Assembly (NCBI GenBank): GCA_965278965.1
Contig: OZ257127.1
Span: 682,001-746,000, forward strand
Origin: UBA10649 sp965278965
GTDB lineage: Bacteria; Actinomycetota; Actinomycetes; S36-B12
Length of the DNA stretch: 64,000 nt
Reading direction: 5' to 3'
Below the pieces are notes generated by a model that worked only from the letters and a program-made list of their open reading frames with translations, made no database searches and was not told the DNA's origin. This document shows positions 50,721 through 61,444 of the stretch, piece after piece (the stretch's first letter is position 1; each line of letters starts with the position of its first letter). Both the position numbers and the translations under genes were made by a program.

Positions 50721-52877
50721 TCAGTCGAAGCGGACGATCCCGAGCAACGGGGTCTTCTCGTCGGTCCACACGACGCGGTCGGGTATCGGCACCCAGCCGG
50801 ATGCCGTCGCCGCGGCCAGGAGCGCGTCGTTCGCGGTGACGACCACCCACTGCGACGCCGAGCTGCCGGCAGAGTCGGCGGTCGGTTCCACGGGCGCGTT
50901 CGTGTACATGAGCGCGGTCATCCCGATCGCGTCGGCGCACGAGGCGACGACCGGTGCCAGGCGCAGATGGTGGTTGCTGACATGTACGGCGATCGCTCCC
51001 CCCGGGACGAGGGTGCGGTCGTAGAGCTCGCACGCCTCGCGGGTCAACAGGTGCGTCGGGACGCTGTCGCCCTGGTAGGCGTCGAGGATAAGCAGCTCCT
51101 GGCTACGGGCCGGCAGCCGAGCCGCCTCGATCCGCCCGTCCCCCTCGACGACGTCTACCTCGGCCGGAGCGTCGCGCAGGTAGGTGAAGTAGTCGCGGGC
51201 GAGATCGATGACGTCGGGGTCGATCTCCAGGAACGTCCACTGCTGGCCGGGCTCGCTCCAGGCCGCGACCGTGCCCGCGCCCATGCCGATCCCGGTGACC
51301 TTCGCATCGGTCCAGCCCGGCTCCTCGCGAAGCAGGCCGACGAGCTGACCGATCCCGGTCGCCTCGCCGTAGTACGACGAGGCCTGGCCCGCACGGCCGG
51401 CCAACTGAGAGCCGTGGATCGTGCCGCTGCTCACGAGCAGCCGCGTGCCGTCACCGGTGTCGATGACCTCCCACGAGCCGAAGAACGTGCGACCCCGGTC
51501 GATGACAGAGCTGTCGCGCAGCTGCGCGACAGGCAGCGCGACAGCGGCGACGAGGGCGACGACCAGCGCAGCCCGCCGGTCGAAGGCGGCCGCGGTCAGC
51601 GTCACCGCCGCCGCAGCCACGAGCACGACCATGACCTCCGGGGAGAACGCCGCGCCGATGCCGTCGCCGTCGGCGACGCGGACGAGGACCACCGCGACGA
51701 GGAGCAGGAAGCCCACCCCGGCAGCGAGCAGAGCCACCCGGAGCCTGCGAGACGCGGCGGCGCTCGGGACGAGCGCGAGCGCCAGCAGCAGCAACGCCGG
51801 CGCCTCCCAGGTGTCCGGCAGCAGCAGCGGCGCCGCGAAGGTCGCGAGCGCCCCGCCGATGGCACCGCCGATCGCCACGTGGATCCAGAACGCGGCGAGG
51901 TGGATTCCGTCCGGCGTCGCGGACTCCAGCCGGCGCAGCGTCGCCCACGTCGCCACCCCGAAGACCGGGACGCTGACGAGGATCCCGACGACGACGTCGG
52001 GCGCGACCGGGCCGATCAGCGCAGCGAGCATCGCCACACCGACGGCGACGACGCTCGGCCACGGGCGCCTCGCCGGGCGCATGGCGAACGCGAACGCGTA
52101 CAGGCCGAGGAAGATCGCCAGCGGCATCACCCACAGCAGCGGCATGACGACCGTCTGCTCGCCGAGCCAGGTCGTGTAGGAGACCAGCACCGCCGATGCC
52201 AGTGCTGAGAAGGCCAGCCACCGCCAGCGAGCCACCGCGCTGACGCGCTGACGCACCGCTTCGGGCAGGTGCGGTCGGCGCGTGATGGACGTGCCGAGGA
52301 GCAGCCAGACGGCCCCGACGAGCGCGACGGCGGTGACGGCCCACCAGGCGATCCGGGCGTTCGCCAGGAGCGTCACCTCCGTCGCGAGGAGACCGAGAGC
52401 CAGGCCGAGCAGGCTGCCGGCGTTCGAGGTCGCGCTGAGCCGGTACGGGTTGCCGCCCGGGTTCACGATGCGGTCGCGCAGTCCCATCAGGATCGGCACG
52501 GCCGTGAGCGCGACGTAGCCGGGAGCGACGAGCACGAGGCGCGTGACGACGGTCCCGGGACCCTCTCCGAGCCACGGGGCGGTCAGCACGAGCGGACCGG
52601 CGAGAACACCGAGAAGCAGGAGCACCGCCCAGCGGGAGGCCGTTCGTTCGAGCAGGCCAGCCAGCAGGTAACCGGCGATGAGCGAGGTCTGGAAGAAGAC
52701 GACCGTCGTCGTCCACGCGACGATGGAGCCGCCGACATCCGGCAGCAGCAGCCGCCCGACCAGCGGCTGCTCAGCGAACGCGGCGCACGAGGCCAGGAGG
52801 ACCACGACGTGACCGGCCGCCGCCGAGCTCCGCACCCGACTCCGCGGCAGTGTCGACGTCAGTGCCGGCGAGGACAT
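50721..52877 (-). CDS. Membrane-fused spermidine-synthase-like protein
   Basis: Protein of about 718 aa. The first 460 residues hold roughly a dozen transmembrane helices, including LIAGYLLAGLLERTASRWAV and NPYRLSATSNAGSLLGLALG. The C-terminal 230 residues form a spermidine-synthase-type Rossmann fold: YYGEATGIGQLV, VTGIGMGAGTVAAW, FLEIDPDVIDLARDYFTYL and ELLILDAYQGDSVPTHLLT. The proton-acceptor Asp region is present (LDAYQGD), but aminopropyl transfer has not been shown for this architecture and the substrate is unknown. ATG 52877 is chosen by CAGGTG upstream. Confidence 0.85.
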   Translation of the reverse strand: MSSPALTSTLPRSRVRSSAAAGHVVVLLASCAAFAEQPLVGRLLLPDVGGSIVAWTTTVVFFQTSLIAGYLLAGLLERTASRWAVLLLLGVLAGPLVLTAPWLGEGPGTVVTRLVLVAPGYVALTAVPILMGLRDRIVNPGGNPYRLSATSNAGSLLGLALGLLATEVTLLANARIAWWAVTAVALVGAVWLLLGTSITRRPHLPEAVRQRVSAVARWRWLAFSALASAVLVSYTTWLGEQTVVMPLLWVMPLAIFLGLYAFAFAMRPARRPWPSVVAVGVAMLAALIGPVAPDVVVGILVSVPVFGVATWATLRRLESATPDGIHLAAFWIHVAIGGAIGGALATFAAPLLLPDTWEAPALLLLALALVPSAAASRRLRVALLAAGVGFLLLVAVVLVRVADGDGIGAAFSPEVMVVLVAAAAVTLTAAAFDRRAALVVALVAAVALPVAQLRDSSVIDRGRTFFGSWEVIDTGDGTRLLVSSGTIHGSQLAGRAGQASSYYGEATGIGQLVGLLREEPGWTDAKVTGIGMGAGTVAAWSEPGQQWTFLEIDPDVIDLARDYFTYLRDAPAEVDVVEGDGRIEAARLPARSQELLILDAYQGDSVPTHLLTREACELYDRTLVPGGAIAVHVSNHHLRLAPVVASCADAIGMTALMYTNAPVEPTADSAGSSASQWVVVTANDALLAAATASGWVPIPDRVVWTDEKTPLLGIVRFD

Positions 52878-52896
52878 CACCTGCCCACCCTCTCGC

Positions 52897-52952
52897 GATT
52901 CCATACGCCAGCGTCACTAGCGGCGCCGAGAACGACGCTGACGTATGGAATC
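52897..52952. repeat. Inverted repeat, possible terminator or regulator
   Basis: 19-base arms (GATTCCATACGCCAGCGTC at 52897-52915 and GACGCTGACGTATGGAATC at 52934-52952) with one mismatch around an 18-base loop. It begins eight bases after the lipoprotein stop on the leftward strand and ends 20 bases before the start of the spermidine-synthase-like gene, so it could end one transcript or control the next. Confidence 0.7.
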
Positions 52953-52959
52953 GGTGGGG

Positions 52960-53457
52960 TCAGGGGCCGGAAGCGTCGAACGGCAGGGTCATCGCGTCGC
53001 GGTGCCCGCCCCACTGCAGGTCGAACGTCCAGCAGCCCGCGCTCGGCACGTCGATGATCGACGGCCCTGGGCCGCCGCTCACCGTGTCGGCCATCGTGGC
53101 GCCGGTGTCGCTCGTCGCGTTGATGACGAGGTCGGCCAGTCCCTCCCCCAGGACGCGTCCGACCCACAGGATCTTGTTCGCCCGGTCCGGCCCCGGCTCG
53201 GCCATCAGCGGGTAGCCGAAGAGGACGGCGACGATGTCGCCACTCTCCCCGAGCGCGTATGTCACGTCCTGGCCGGGCGGGTCGAAACCGCTGCGAGCCC
53301 AGGGCGGGAGCGGTCCGTGGACGACGTCAGCGGCACAGTCCGAAACGCCCGTGCTTTCTGCCCGCGAACGCTCCTGCCCTGTCGCGTCCGCGCCGGCCGC
53401 GCACCCGCCGGCGGCCAGCGCGGAAGCCAGAACCAGCGCGACCGCGCGCATCTGCAT
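52960..53457 (-). CDS. Small secreted lipoprotein of unknown function
   Basis: Lipoprotein of 165 aa: signal peptide MQMRAVALVLASALAAGG with a Cys after it (AAGGCAAG). Mature domain has Trp- and Gly-rich segments (GPLPPWARSGFDPPG, CWTFDLQWGGHRDAM) and two further Cys that could pair. It resembles putative lipoproteins of actinobacteria with no function. ATG 53457 with a G-rich site just before it. Confidence 0.7.
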   Translation of the reverse strand: MQMRAVALVLASALAAGGCAAGADATGQERSRAESTGVSDCAADVVHGPLPPWARSGFDPPGQDVTYALGESGDIVAVLFGYPLMAEPGPDRANKILWVGRVLGEGLADLVINATSDTGATMADTVSGGPGPSIIDVPSAGCWTFDLQWGGHRDAMTLPFDASGP

Positions 53458-53610
53458 GCCCCCACGTTGCCACCACGAGGGCACCGGCGCCACGGCTGAC
53501 GGGGTCGTGTGGCTCGCGGACCCGGCCATTGACGGCGCAAGGTGTTCCGCGTGTCGTCGTCGAACTTCGCGCGACGAGGTGAACGATGGCCCGAACCGTT
53601 CGGAGGTGCC

Positions 53611-53841
53611 ATGAGCCTGCATGCGATCGCCCGTGAGCTTGAGGCGCTGACGGCCGACCTGCGCCACCTGGAGTCGCGGGTCAGCGCCGACGGGTCGACG
53701 ACAGCCACGTGGCTGGACGCGCACGCGAGTGCGCAGGTCGATGCCCTGCACATGCGACTGGACGCCCTGGCCGACGAGGTTCACGGCTACCAGGCCGTCT
53801 CCGTGCGTGCCGCGGCCGTCCGCAACACGGTCGCGAGCTGA
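53611..53841 (+). CDS. Small helical protein (76 aa)
   Basis: A short protein MSLHAIARELEALTADLRHL followed by more amphipathic helix and ending AAAVRNTVAS. The pattern of Leu/Ala every three to four residues suggests a coiled coil. GGAGG before ATG 53611 is a strong ribosome site. It lies 35 bases upstream of the diguanylate cyclase and may be co-transcribed with it. No family recognised. Confidence 0.65.
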   Translation: MSLHAIARELEALTADLRHLESRVSADGSTTATWLDAHASAQVDALHMRLDALADEVHGYQAVSVRAAAVRNTVAS

Positions 53842-53876
53842 CGGCTGCCCGCGCGGCTCCTCAGTAGCCTGACCCG

Positions 53877-54833
53877 GTGGAACGACCGGTGACCGCCGAC
53901 CCCAACGCATATTTCGACCGCACCGCGGAGCGCGTGCTCACGTACCTGGCCGCGAACCTCCCGCTCGCCGTCTGGTCCGTGACCCGGTTCGAGAACGACC
54001 GGCAGACCCATCTGTACCTCGACGAGGACAACAGCTACGCGATCACGCGCGGGGCATCCACCCCGTGGCCGGACACCTTCTGCATCCACGCGGTCGCCGG
54101 CCGTACGCCGTCGGTCACGACGGACGCCGGCGCGGTCCCGGAGTACCGCCGAGCCGCCGAGCTGGCCGGCGTGCAGGTCACGACCTATGCCGCCGCCGTC
54201 ATCGCCGAGCCCGACGGACGGCTCTTCGGAACCCTGTGCGGCTTCGACCCGCAGCGGCGCCTTGACGACGACGAGCTCGTCCAGGCCGCGGCACTGCTCG
54301 CGTTCATGGGCCAGGTGCTCACCCTTGCCCTGGAGGCGGACCGTGACCGCGAGCGGATCCACGACGCCCTGGTGACGTCCGAGTCGGAGGCCGAGACCGA
54401 CGCACTCACCGGCCTGGCGAACCGGCGCGCGTGGGACCGCGTCGTCGAGCACGAGGAGCGACGCTTCCGCCGCCTCGCGGACCCGACCGTCGTGGCGATG
54501 GTCGATCTCGACCGGCTCAAGGAGATCAACGACTCCGAGGGCCACGACGCTGGCGACCGCTACCTGTGTGCCGCCGCGGCCGCGCTGCGCGATGCGGTCC
54601 GCGGATCGGACGTCGTCGCGCGTATCGGCGGAGACGAGTTCGCCGTCCTGCTGCGCAGCTGCGATGTGGAGGCTGCCCGTCCGGTCGTCGCCAAGATCGA
54701 GGCCGCTCTCGCCGACCGCGGCGTCGCCGCGTCGCTGGGCTGGGCGCCGGTTGCCGTCCCGCAGGGGCTCACGGCCGCGATCGCCGAAGCTGACGGCGCG
54801 ATGTACGCCGCCAAGGCGGCCCGACGCGGCTGA
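53877..54833 (+). CDS. GAF-GGDEF diguanylate cyclase
   Basis: Protein of 318 aa making c-di-GMP. Residues about 1-165 form a GAF-like sensor domain. The GGDEF domain starts at ETDALTGLANRRAWD, with the catalytic GGDEF at 251-255. An RGSD (RxxD) inhibitory site lies five residues upstream, so product feedback is expected. GTG start. No membrane segment, so it is cytosolic and probably senses a small ligand. Confidence 0.92.
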   Translation: MERPVTADPNAYFDRTAERVLTYLAANLPLAVWSVTRFENDRQTHLYLDEDNSYAITRGASTPWPDTFCIHAVAGRTPSVTTDAGAVPEYRRAAELAGVQVTTYAAAVIAEPDGRLFGTLCGFDPQRRLDDDELVQAAALLAFMGQVLTLALEADRDRERIHDALVTSESEAETDALTGLANRRAWDRVVEHEERRFRRLADPTVVAMVDLDRLKEINDSEGHDAGDRYLCAAAAALRDAVRGSDVVARIGGDEFAVLLRSCDVEAARPVVAKIEAALADRGVAASLGWAPVAVPQGLTAAIAEADGAMYAAKAARRG

Positions 54834-54872
54834 ACGTGACGTGCGCGCTGACCACGTCGGGGAGGGCTCCCG

Positions 54873-55100
54873 CTAGCGCACGACGTAGCGCTGGGCACGC
54901 AGCGCCATGACCAGCGCGACGATCCAGCCGATGATCGTCCAGCCCAGCAGCAGGTTCACCCAGAACACCGACCAGTGCCGCACGTCGCGCACCGCCGCGA
55001 TCGCCCAGGGCAGCATGTACAGGCCGGTGAGGATCGCCACGATGATCGCGACGACCTTCGTGGTCGTCCAGGACTTCGACTCGGGCTCGAGGGTCGTCAT
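54873..55100 (-). CDS. Superinfection immunity protein family (small membrane protein)
   Basis: 75 aa with two hydrophobic helices (VVAIIVAILTGLYMLPWAIA and VNLLLGWTIIGWIVALVMAL) separated by a short loop with WSVFW. This is the layout of the T4 Imm-like family, small proteins widespread in chromosomes without phage neighbours. ATG 55100. No phage genes are near, so a phage origin is not implied. Confidence 0.75.
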   Translation of the reverse strand: MTTLEPESKSWTTTKVVAIIVAILTGLYMLPWAIAAVRDVRHWSVFWVNLLLGWTIIGWIVALVMALRAQRYVVR

Positions 55101-55180
55101 GCCGGGAGGGTAGCCGGACGCATCGCGGCGGCAGCTCAGGCCCGGTGGCCGGAGGTCCGCGTCCCTGACAGGGTGCGGGC

Positions 55181-55597
55181 ATGGAACAACGGATCTCGCT
55201 GGTGACCCTCGGCGTCGCCGACCTCGATCGCGCGCACGCGTTCTACGCCGCCCTCGGCTGGGCCAGCCGGCCGCGGGAGGCAGACGTGGTCTTCTTCGCC
55301 GTCGGCGGCATGGTGCTCGCCCTGTGGGACCGGGCAGCGCTCGCCGAGGACAGCTCCGTGGTCGATCACGGCGGGTGGGGCGGGGTCACGCTGGCCCACA
55401 ACGTCGGTTCCCCCGCCGAGGTCGACCAGGTCCTTCGAGAGGCCGAAGCCGCTGGCGCGCGGATCGGGCGCCCCGGCGCCGCGACCTTCTGGGGCGGCTA
55501 CTCGGGAGTGTTCATCGACCCCGACGGCCACCCGTGGGAGGTCGCGCACAACCCGTTCTGGCCGCTCGGGCCTGACGGATCGGTCCAGCTGCCGTGA
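55181..55597 (+). CDS. VOC (glyoxalase/bleomycin-resistance) superfamily protein
   Basis: 138 aa forming one VOC fold of two beta-alpha-beta-beta-beta units: LVTLGVADLDRAHAFYAALG, then VFFAVGGMVLALWDR, then VTLAHNVGSPAEVDQVLREA and FIDPDGHPWEVAHNPFW. Metal ligands are not clear. The group includes glyoxalase-like enzymes of unknown substrate. ATG 55181 is preceded by a weak site. Convergent with the following AraC-type regulator. Confidence 0.82.
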   Translation: MEQRISLVTLGVADLDRAHAFYAALGWASRPREADVVFFAVGGMVLALWDRAALAEDSSVVDHGGWGGVTLAHNVGSPAEVDQVLREAEAAGARIGRPGAATFWGGYSGVFIDPDGHPWEVAHNPFWPLGPDGSVQLP

Positions 55598-55609
55598 CGA
55601 CAGCCGCGA

Positions 55610-56566
55610 CTACGACGCGACGGCGGACGCGAACATGCGCCGATACTGCTGCGGGCTGACCCCGCGCGCCCGCGCGAAGTGCTGGCGCAGCGTTGCGGCG
55701 TTGCCGAAGCCGACGTCGACGGCGATCCGCTCGATCGGCAGGTCGGTCGACTCCAGCAGCTCCTCGGCCGCGATCACGCGCTGCCGGGTCACCCACGCGT
55801 GCGGCGTGGTCCCCGTCTCGTCGCGGAATCGCCGGGCGAACGTCCGCGGGCTCATCGCGGACCGGCGCGCGAGCACCTCCACGTCGAGCCGTTCACCCAG
55901 GTGCCGCTGGATCCATTCGAGCAACGGGGCCAGGCTCTCGGCGTGGCTCTCCGGCACGGCCCGCCGGACGAACTGCGCCTGACCACCTTCGCGGATCGGT
56001 GGCACGACCATCCGGCGCGCGACGGCGGACGCGATGGACGCGCCGTACTCCTTGCGCCACAGGTGGAGTGCCGCGTCGATTCCGGCGGCGGTCCCGGCCG
56101 ACGTGATGATCGGGTCCGCATCGACGTACAGCGCGTCCGGGACGACGTCGGCAGCCGGGAACCGTCGGCGCAGCTCGTCGGTGTAGATCCAGTGGGTGGT
56201 GCAGGAACGTCCGTCGAGCAGGCCGGCCTCGCCGAGGATGAATGCGGCCGAGCACACGGACAGCACCCGAGCGCCACGGTCCACCGTCGACCGGACGAGG
56301 TCGAGGACCTCCGGCGGTGTCGGGCGGTCCCCCTTGATCGGCGCGATGCAGACCAGGTCGACGTCGGCGGCGCGGGAGAGGTCGTTCTCGACGACGAGAT
56401 CGAACCCGAAGGCCCCGCTCACGCGGCCCGGGCGGGGGGCGCATACCGCGAAGTCCAGCATCGGGACGCCGTGCTCGCGCCGGTCGATGCCCCAGACCTC
56501 GCACAGCAGGCCGAGCTCGAACGGCGACACCCCGTCCCCGGCGATGACCGCGACGCTGCGAAGCAT
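55610..56566 (-). CDS. GlxA-type AraC family regulator
   Basis: Protein of 318 aa. The N-terminal DJ-1/PfpI-like domain includes ARVLSVCSAAFILGEAGLLD with the nucleophile-position Cys. The C-terminal AraC HTH pair has LARRSAMSPRTFARRFRDET and IERIAVDVGFGNAATLRQHF. ATG 56566. Such regulators control nearby dehydrogenase or amine genes; here the divergent neighbour is a tiny membrane protein. The inducer is unknown. Confidence 0.9.
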   Translation of the reverse strand: MLRSVAVIAGDGVSPFELGLLCEVWGIDRREHGVPMLDFAVCAPRPGRVSGAFGFDLVVENDLSRAADVDLVCIAPIKGDRPTPPEVLDLVRSTVDRGARVLSVCSAAFILGEAGLLDGRSCTTHWIYTDELRRRFPAADVVPDALYVDADPIITSAGTAAGIDAALHLWRKEYGASIASAVARRMVVPPIREGGQAQFVRRAVPESHAESLAPLLEWIQRHLGERLDVEVLARRSAMSPRTFARRFRDETGTTPHAWVTRQRVIAAEELLESTDLPIERIAVDVGFGNAATLRQHFARARGVSPQQYRRMFASAVAS

Positions 56567-56648
56567 GCGTGCAGTCTGGCACACAGATTGGCAGGATTTC
56601 GCCTAGCCATGTCATTCGCGCCACTGGTGACAGAAATCATGCGGTCAC

Positions 56649-56804
56649 ATGATTAGTGCCATGATGATGATCACGCTCCTGGTCCTGGCCGCCCTCGTCG
56701 TCGCCAACGTCGTCGTCCTGGGCCGAATGGTCCGTTCCGGGCGACCCGTCGGCCCGCCGCGAAGCCACCCGGACGAGATGTTCGACCCCCGCATCCGCGT
56801 CTGA
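56649..56804 (+). CDS. Small membrane protein (about 51 aa)
   Basis: The frame from ATG 56649 reads MISAMMMITLLVLAALVVAN, then a short charged tail with SHPDEMFDPRIRV and stop at 56802-56804. It is one N-terminal helix and a short tail. An ATG at 56661 would give 47 aa. There is no strong ribosome site, but the helix composition is typical of real membrane peptides. It is divergent from the GlxA-type regulator and may be its target. Confidence 0.45.
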   Translation: MISAMMMITLLVLAALVVANVVVLGRMVRSGRPVGPPRSHPDEMFDPRIRV

Positions 56805-56821
56805 CCGGGGCGCGGACCGCC

Positions 56822-57967
56822 CTAGGCGACGAGCTCGCGGATCACGCCATCGGCGAGCAGCCGCCCGCGGTCGGTGAGCACCAGGCGCCCGGCCTCCCGG
56901 GCGTCTGCATCAAGCAGGCCGTCGCCGACGAGCCGGTCCGCCGCGGGCCGCAGGCCGGGAGCGACGAGCTCGACCGGCAGCCCCTCGGCCAGGCGTAGGC
57001 CGAGCATGACCTGCTCCATCGCGCGCTGGGCCGGGGTCAGCGTCTCCCGCTCGGCGGCCGGCGACTGCCCGGCAGCCAGGTGAGCTGCGTACGTGGCGGG
57101 GTGCTTGACGTTCCACCAGCGCTCGCTGCCGACGTGGCTGTGCGCCCCCGGACCGACCCCCCACCAGTCGTCGTCGTGCCAGTACCCGAGGTTGTGCCGG
57201 CACGCACCGCCCGGCCGGGCCCAGTTCGACACCTCGTACCAGTCGAGCCCGGCAGACCGTAGGACGTCGTCGGCGATCTCGTAGCGCGCGGCAGCGACGT
57301 CGTCGTCCGGCGCGGGCACCTCGCCGCGGCGGACCCGCCGGGCCAACGGGGTGCCGTCCTCGACCACGAGCGCGTAGGCCGACACGTGGTCGACCCCCGT
57401 CTCGACGGCGTCCTCGACCGACCGACGCAGGTCGTCGTCGGTCTCCCCCGGGGTGCCATAGATCAGGTCCAGGCTCACGTGGGCGAAGCCCGCGGCGAGC
57501 GCCGCGCGCGCGGCCGACTGCCCGGCACCCGGTGCGTGCGTGCGGTCGAGCACGGCCAGCACCCCGGGCGCCGTGCTCTGCATGCCGATCGACACACGCG
57601 TGTACCCGGCAGCGAGCAGTCCGTCGAGCAGCGGGCCGTCGACCGTGTCGGGGTTGGCCTCCGTCGTGACCTCGGCGTCCGGCGCGAGCCCGAGCTCGGC
57701 GCGGACCGCGTCGAGCAGGGCGGCCAGCCCGTCGGCGCCTAGCAGCGTCGGCGTGCCACCCCCGACGAAGACGGTGTCGACCGGCCGGGCGTCGTCGCCG
57801 AGGGCGGCGGCCGCGTACCGGACCTCCGCGGCGAGCACCTCGTGGAAGTCATCGCGACGGACGGCGGCGCCGAGCTCCGTGGCCGTGTAGGTGTTGAAGT
57901 CGCAGTACCCGCAGCGCCGGGCGCAGAACGGCACGTGCAGGTAGAGCCCCAGCGGCCGGGCGACCAC
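56822..57967 (-). CDS. hemW: HemW-like radical SAM protein (haem chaperone)
   Basis: Radical SAM protein of 381 aa. The [4Fe-4S] motif is C15-C19-C22 (PFCARRCGYCDF). Other family parts are VFVGGGTPTLL, VTTEANPDTVDGPLL, RVSIGMQSTAPGVLAVLDRTH and SLDLIYGTPGETDDDLR. It is the HemN-like group that binds haem rather than oxidising coproporphyrinogen. GTG start at 57967; two bases separate it from the lepA stop, as in many actinobacteria. Confidence 0.92.
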   Translation of the reverse strand: MVARPLGLYLHVPFCARRCGYCDFNTYTATELGAAVRRDDFHEVLAAEVRYAAAALGDDARPVDTVFVGGGTPTLLGADGLAALLDAVRAELGLAPDAEVTTEANPDTVDGPLLDGLLAAGYTRVSIGMQSTAPGVLAVLDRTHAPGAGQSAARAALAAGFAHVSLDLIYGTPGETDDDLRRSVEDAVETGVDHVSAYALVVEDGTPLARRVRRGEVPAPDDDVAAARYEIADDVLRSAGLDWYEVSNWARPGGACRHNLGYWHDDDWWGVGPGAHSHVGSERWWNVKHPATYAAHLAAGQSPAAERETLTPAQRAMEQVMLGLRLAEGLPVELVAPGLRPAADRLVGDGLLDADAREAGRLVLTDRGRLLADGVIRELVA

Positions 57968-57969
57968 CG

Positions 57970-59811
<1,842 letters not shown>

Positions 59812-60005
59812 GAGCGCATCCTCCCATGCGGCCGGGAGGCCCTCGTCCGCTCAGGCGGGCCCGCCTCTCCACCAGGCCCGGCGGGCCTCCGGGAGAGCCG
59901 ATTTGGGCTCGACGGAGCCTTACCGGTAGCCTTGGGGGCCGCTCGCCGTGCGTACGGACGGGCAGCCAATGGCACTTCGGACCGGACCTTGAGGAAAACA
60001 CGACC

Positions 60006-60266
60006 GTGGCGAACATCAAGTCGCAGATCAAGCGCAACCGCACCAACGAGAAGGCGCGGCTGCGCAACAAGTCGGTCAAGTCGTCCCTGAAGACCTCGGT
60101 CCGCAAGTTCCACGCGGCGGCCGACGCCGGTGACGCCGACCAGGCGCAGGCGCTGGCCAGGGAGGCCGGCAAGGCCCTGGACAAGGCCGTGAGCAAGGGC
60201 GTCATCCACGCCAACCAGGCGGCGAACCGCAAGTCCGCCATCGACAAGAAGGTCGCGGCTCTCTGA
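60006..60266 (+). CDS. rpsT: 30S ribosomal protein S20
   Basis: Ribosomal protein of 86 aa: N-terminal basic helix (VANIKSQIKRNRTNEKARLR) and C-terminal helix ending KKVAAL. Binds 16S rRNA early in assembly. GTG start at 60006. A hairpin terminator follows 21 bases after the stop. The 194-bp space upstream holds both divergent promoters (lepA leftward). Confidence 0.96.
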   Translation: MANIKSQIKRNRTNEKARLRNKSVKSSLKTSVRKFHAAADAGDADQAQALAREAGKALDKAVSKGVIHANQAANRKSAIDKKVAAL

Positions 60267-60286
60267 GCACCGACATGTAGTCTTCT

Positions 60287-60315
60287 GAGAGCGCTCCTCC
60301 ACGAGGGGCGCTCTC
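60287..60315 (+). terminator. Terminator after rpsT
   Basis: Arms GAGAGCGC and GCGCTCTC with a smaller internal pairing of CTC/GAG, followed by GGCGTTTCG, which includes a short T-run. Confidence 0.7.
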
Positions 60316-60340
60316 GGCGTTTCGTAAGGATGGAGGAGCC

Positions 60341-60949
60341 GTGCCGAAGATCAGCGCCCCCACCGTGGCCGAGCATCGCGAGCAGCGTCGCCTCGCCCTC
60401 CACCAGGCCGCGACCGACCTGATCCTGCGTGACGGTGCGTTCACCGTCGCCGAGGTCGCGGCCCACGTCGGGCTCTCGCGGTCGGCTGTCTACGAGTACT
60501 ACAGCAGCGCCTCCGATCTCATCGCCGACGTCCTCGTCGACGAGCTCGCCGACTGGGCCGACCTGCTGTCCGCTGCCACACGCGACGTCACCGACCCCGC
60601 CGAGCGGGTCGAGGCCTGGGTCCGCGCGGTCCTGCGCTACGTCGCCGACGGGCGGCACGCCCTGGTGCGTGCTGCGGGCACGATCGAGCTGCCGCCGACC
60701 CGGCGCGCCGAGGTCACCGCACGTCACCGCGACCTGATCGAACCCCTGCGCGTCGCCCTGACCGCCGTCCGCGGCCTCGATGCCGACCAGGCGGCCCGAC
60801 TCGTGTGGGGCGTCGTCGATGCAGCGATCAGCCGCATCGAGACCGCCGCGGGCGACCAGGGTGTCGATCCCGCGTTCGCCGAGCGCGAGGCCGACGCGAC
60901 CGTCGCGTTCGTGCACGGCGGTCTGCGCCGCCTCGCCGCCCGCCGCTGA
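60341..60949 (+). CDS. TetR family transcriptional regulator
   Basis: Regulator of 202 aa. The N-terminal HTH is DGAFTVAEVAAHVGLSRSAV followed by YEYYSSASDLIADVLVDEL, and the C-terminal helical ligand domain completes it. GTG start at 60341. It is 31 bases upstream of a cupin gene on the same strand and probably controls it. Confidence 0.88.
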   Translation: MPKISAPTVAEHREQRRLALHQAATDLILRDGAFTVAEVAAHVGLSRSAVYEYYSSASDLIADVLVDELADWADLLSAATRDVTDPAERVEAWVRAVLRYVADGRHALVRAAGTIELPPTRRAEVTARHRDLIEPLRVALTAVRGLDADQAARLVWGVVDAAISRIETAAGDQGVDPAFAEREADATVAFVHGGLRRLAARR

Positions 60950-60980
60950 CCCGGCGTCGGTCTCCAGGTCCCGACTCGTC

Positions 60981-61346
60981 ATGTCCGAGGACGTCCGCAA
61001 CCTCCAGGCTGCCCTGGCGTCGTTCTCCGACACGTGGCAGCCGCACCGGCTGACGAGCGTCAACGACTACGACGTGAAGCTGGTCAAGCTCCTCGGCGAT
61101 TTCGTCTGGCACTCGCACCCCGACACCGATGAGCTGTTCCTCGTCCTGAGCGGGCGGCTGACGATCCAGTTGCGTGACCGCGACGTCATCCTCGGGCCGG
61201 ATGACGTGTTCGTCGTCCCCAAGGGGGTCGAGCACTGCCCCCGAGCGGACGACGAGGTGCACGCCCTCCTCATCGAGCCGCAGGGCACGGTGAACACCGG
61301 CGACGCCGGCGGCGCGATGACCTCCGCCCTGCGCGAGCTCGACTGA
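60981..61346 (+). CDS. Cupin domain protein (second)
   Basis: 121 aa with a compact cupin fold: FVWHSHPDTDELFLVLSG (His, His, Glu in motif 1) and VVPKGVEHCPRADDEVHALL (His in motif 2). Metal-binding residues look complete. ATG 60981, 31 bases after the TetR gene. The substrate cannot be inferred. A bidirectional terminator follows. Confidence 0.82.
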   Translation: MSEDVRNLQAALASFSDTWQPHRLTSVNDYDVKLVKLLGDFVWHSHPDTDELFLVLSGRLTIQLRDRDVILGPDDVFVVPKGVEHCPRADDEVHALLIEPQGTVNTGDAGGAMTSALRELD

Positions 61347-61393
61347 TCCGACCTGACTGGTGGGGTGCATTCCCGCGGCTCCCCCACCACGCG

Positions 61394-61432
61394 CGAAGGG
61401 CCGGGACCGCCAGCTGCGGTCCCGGCCCTTCG
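61394..61432. terminator. Bidirectional hairpin terminator
   Basis: Perfect 16-bp stem (arms CGAAGGGCCGGGACCG and CGGTCCCGGCCCTTCG) with a seven-base loop, between the convergent cupin and secreted-protein genes. Confidence 0.8.
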
Positions 61433-61444
61433 TCGTTGCACGTG

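Noticed and set aside
54873..55100. Possible prophage remnant suggested by a superinfection-immunity-family protein
   Set aside because: No integrase, capsid, lysis or att sequences nearby, and this family is common in chromosomes.
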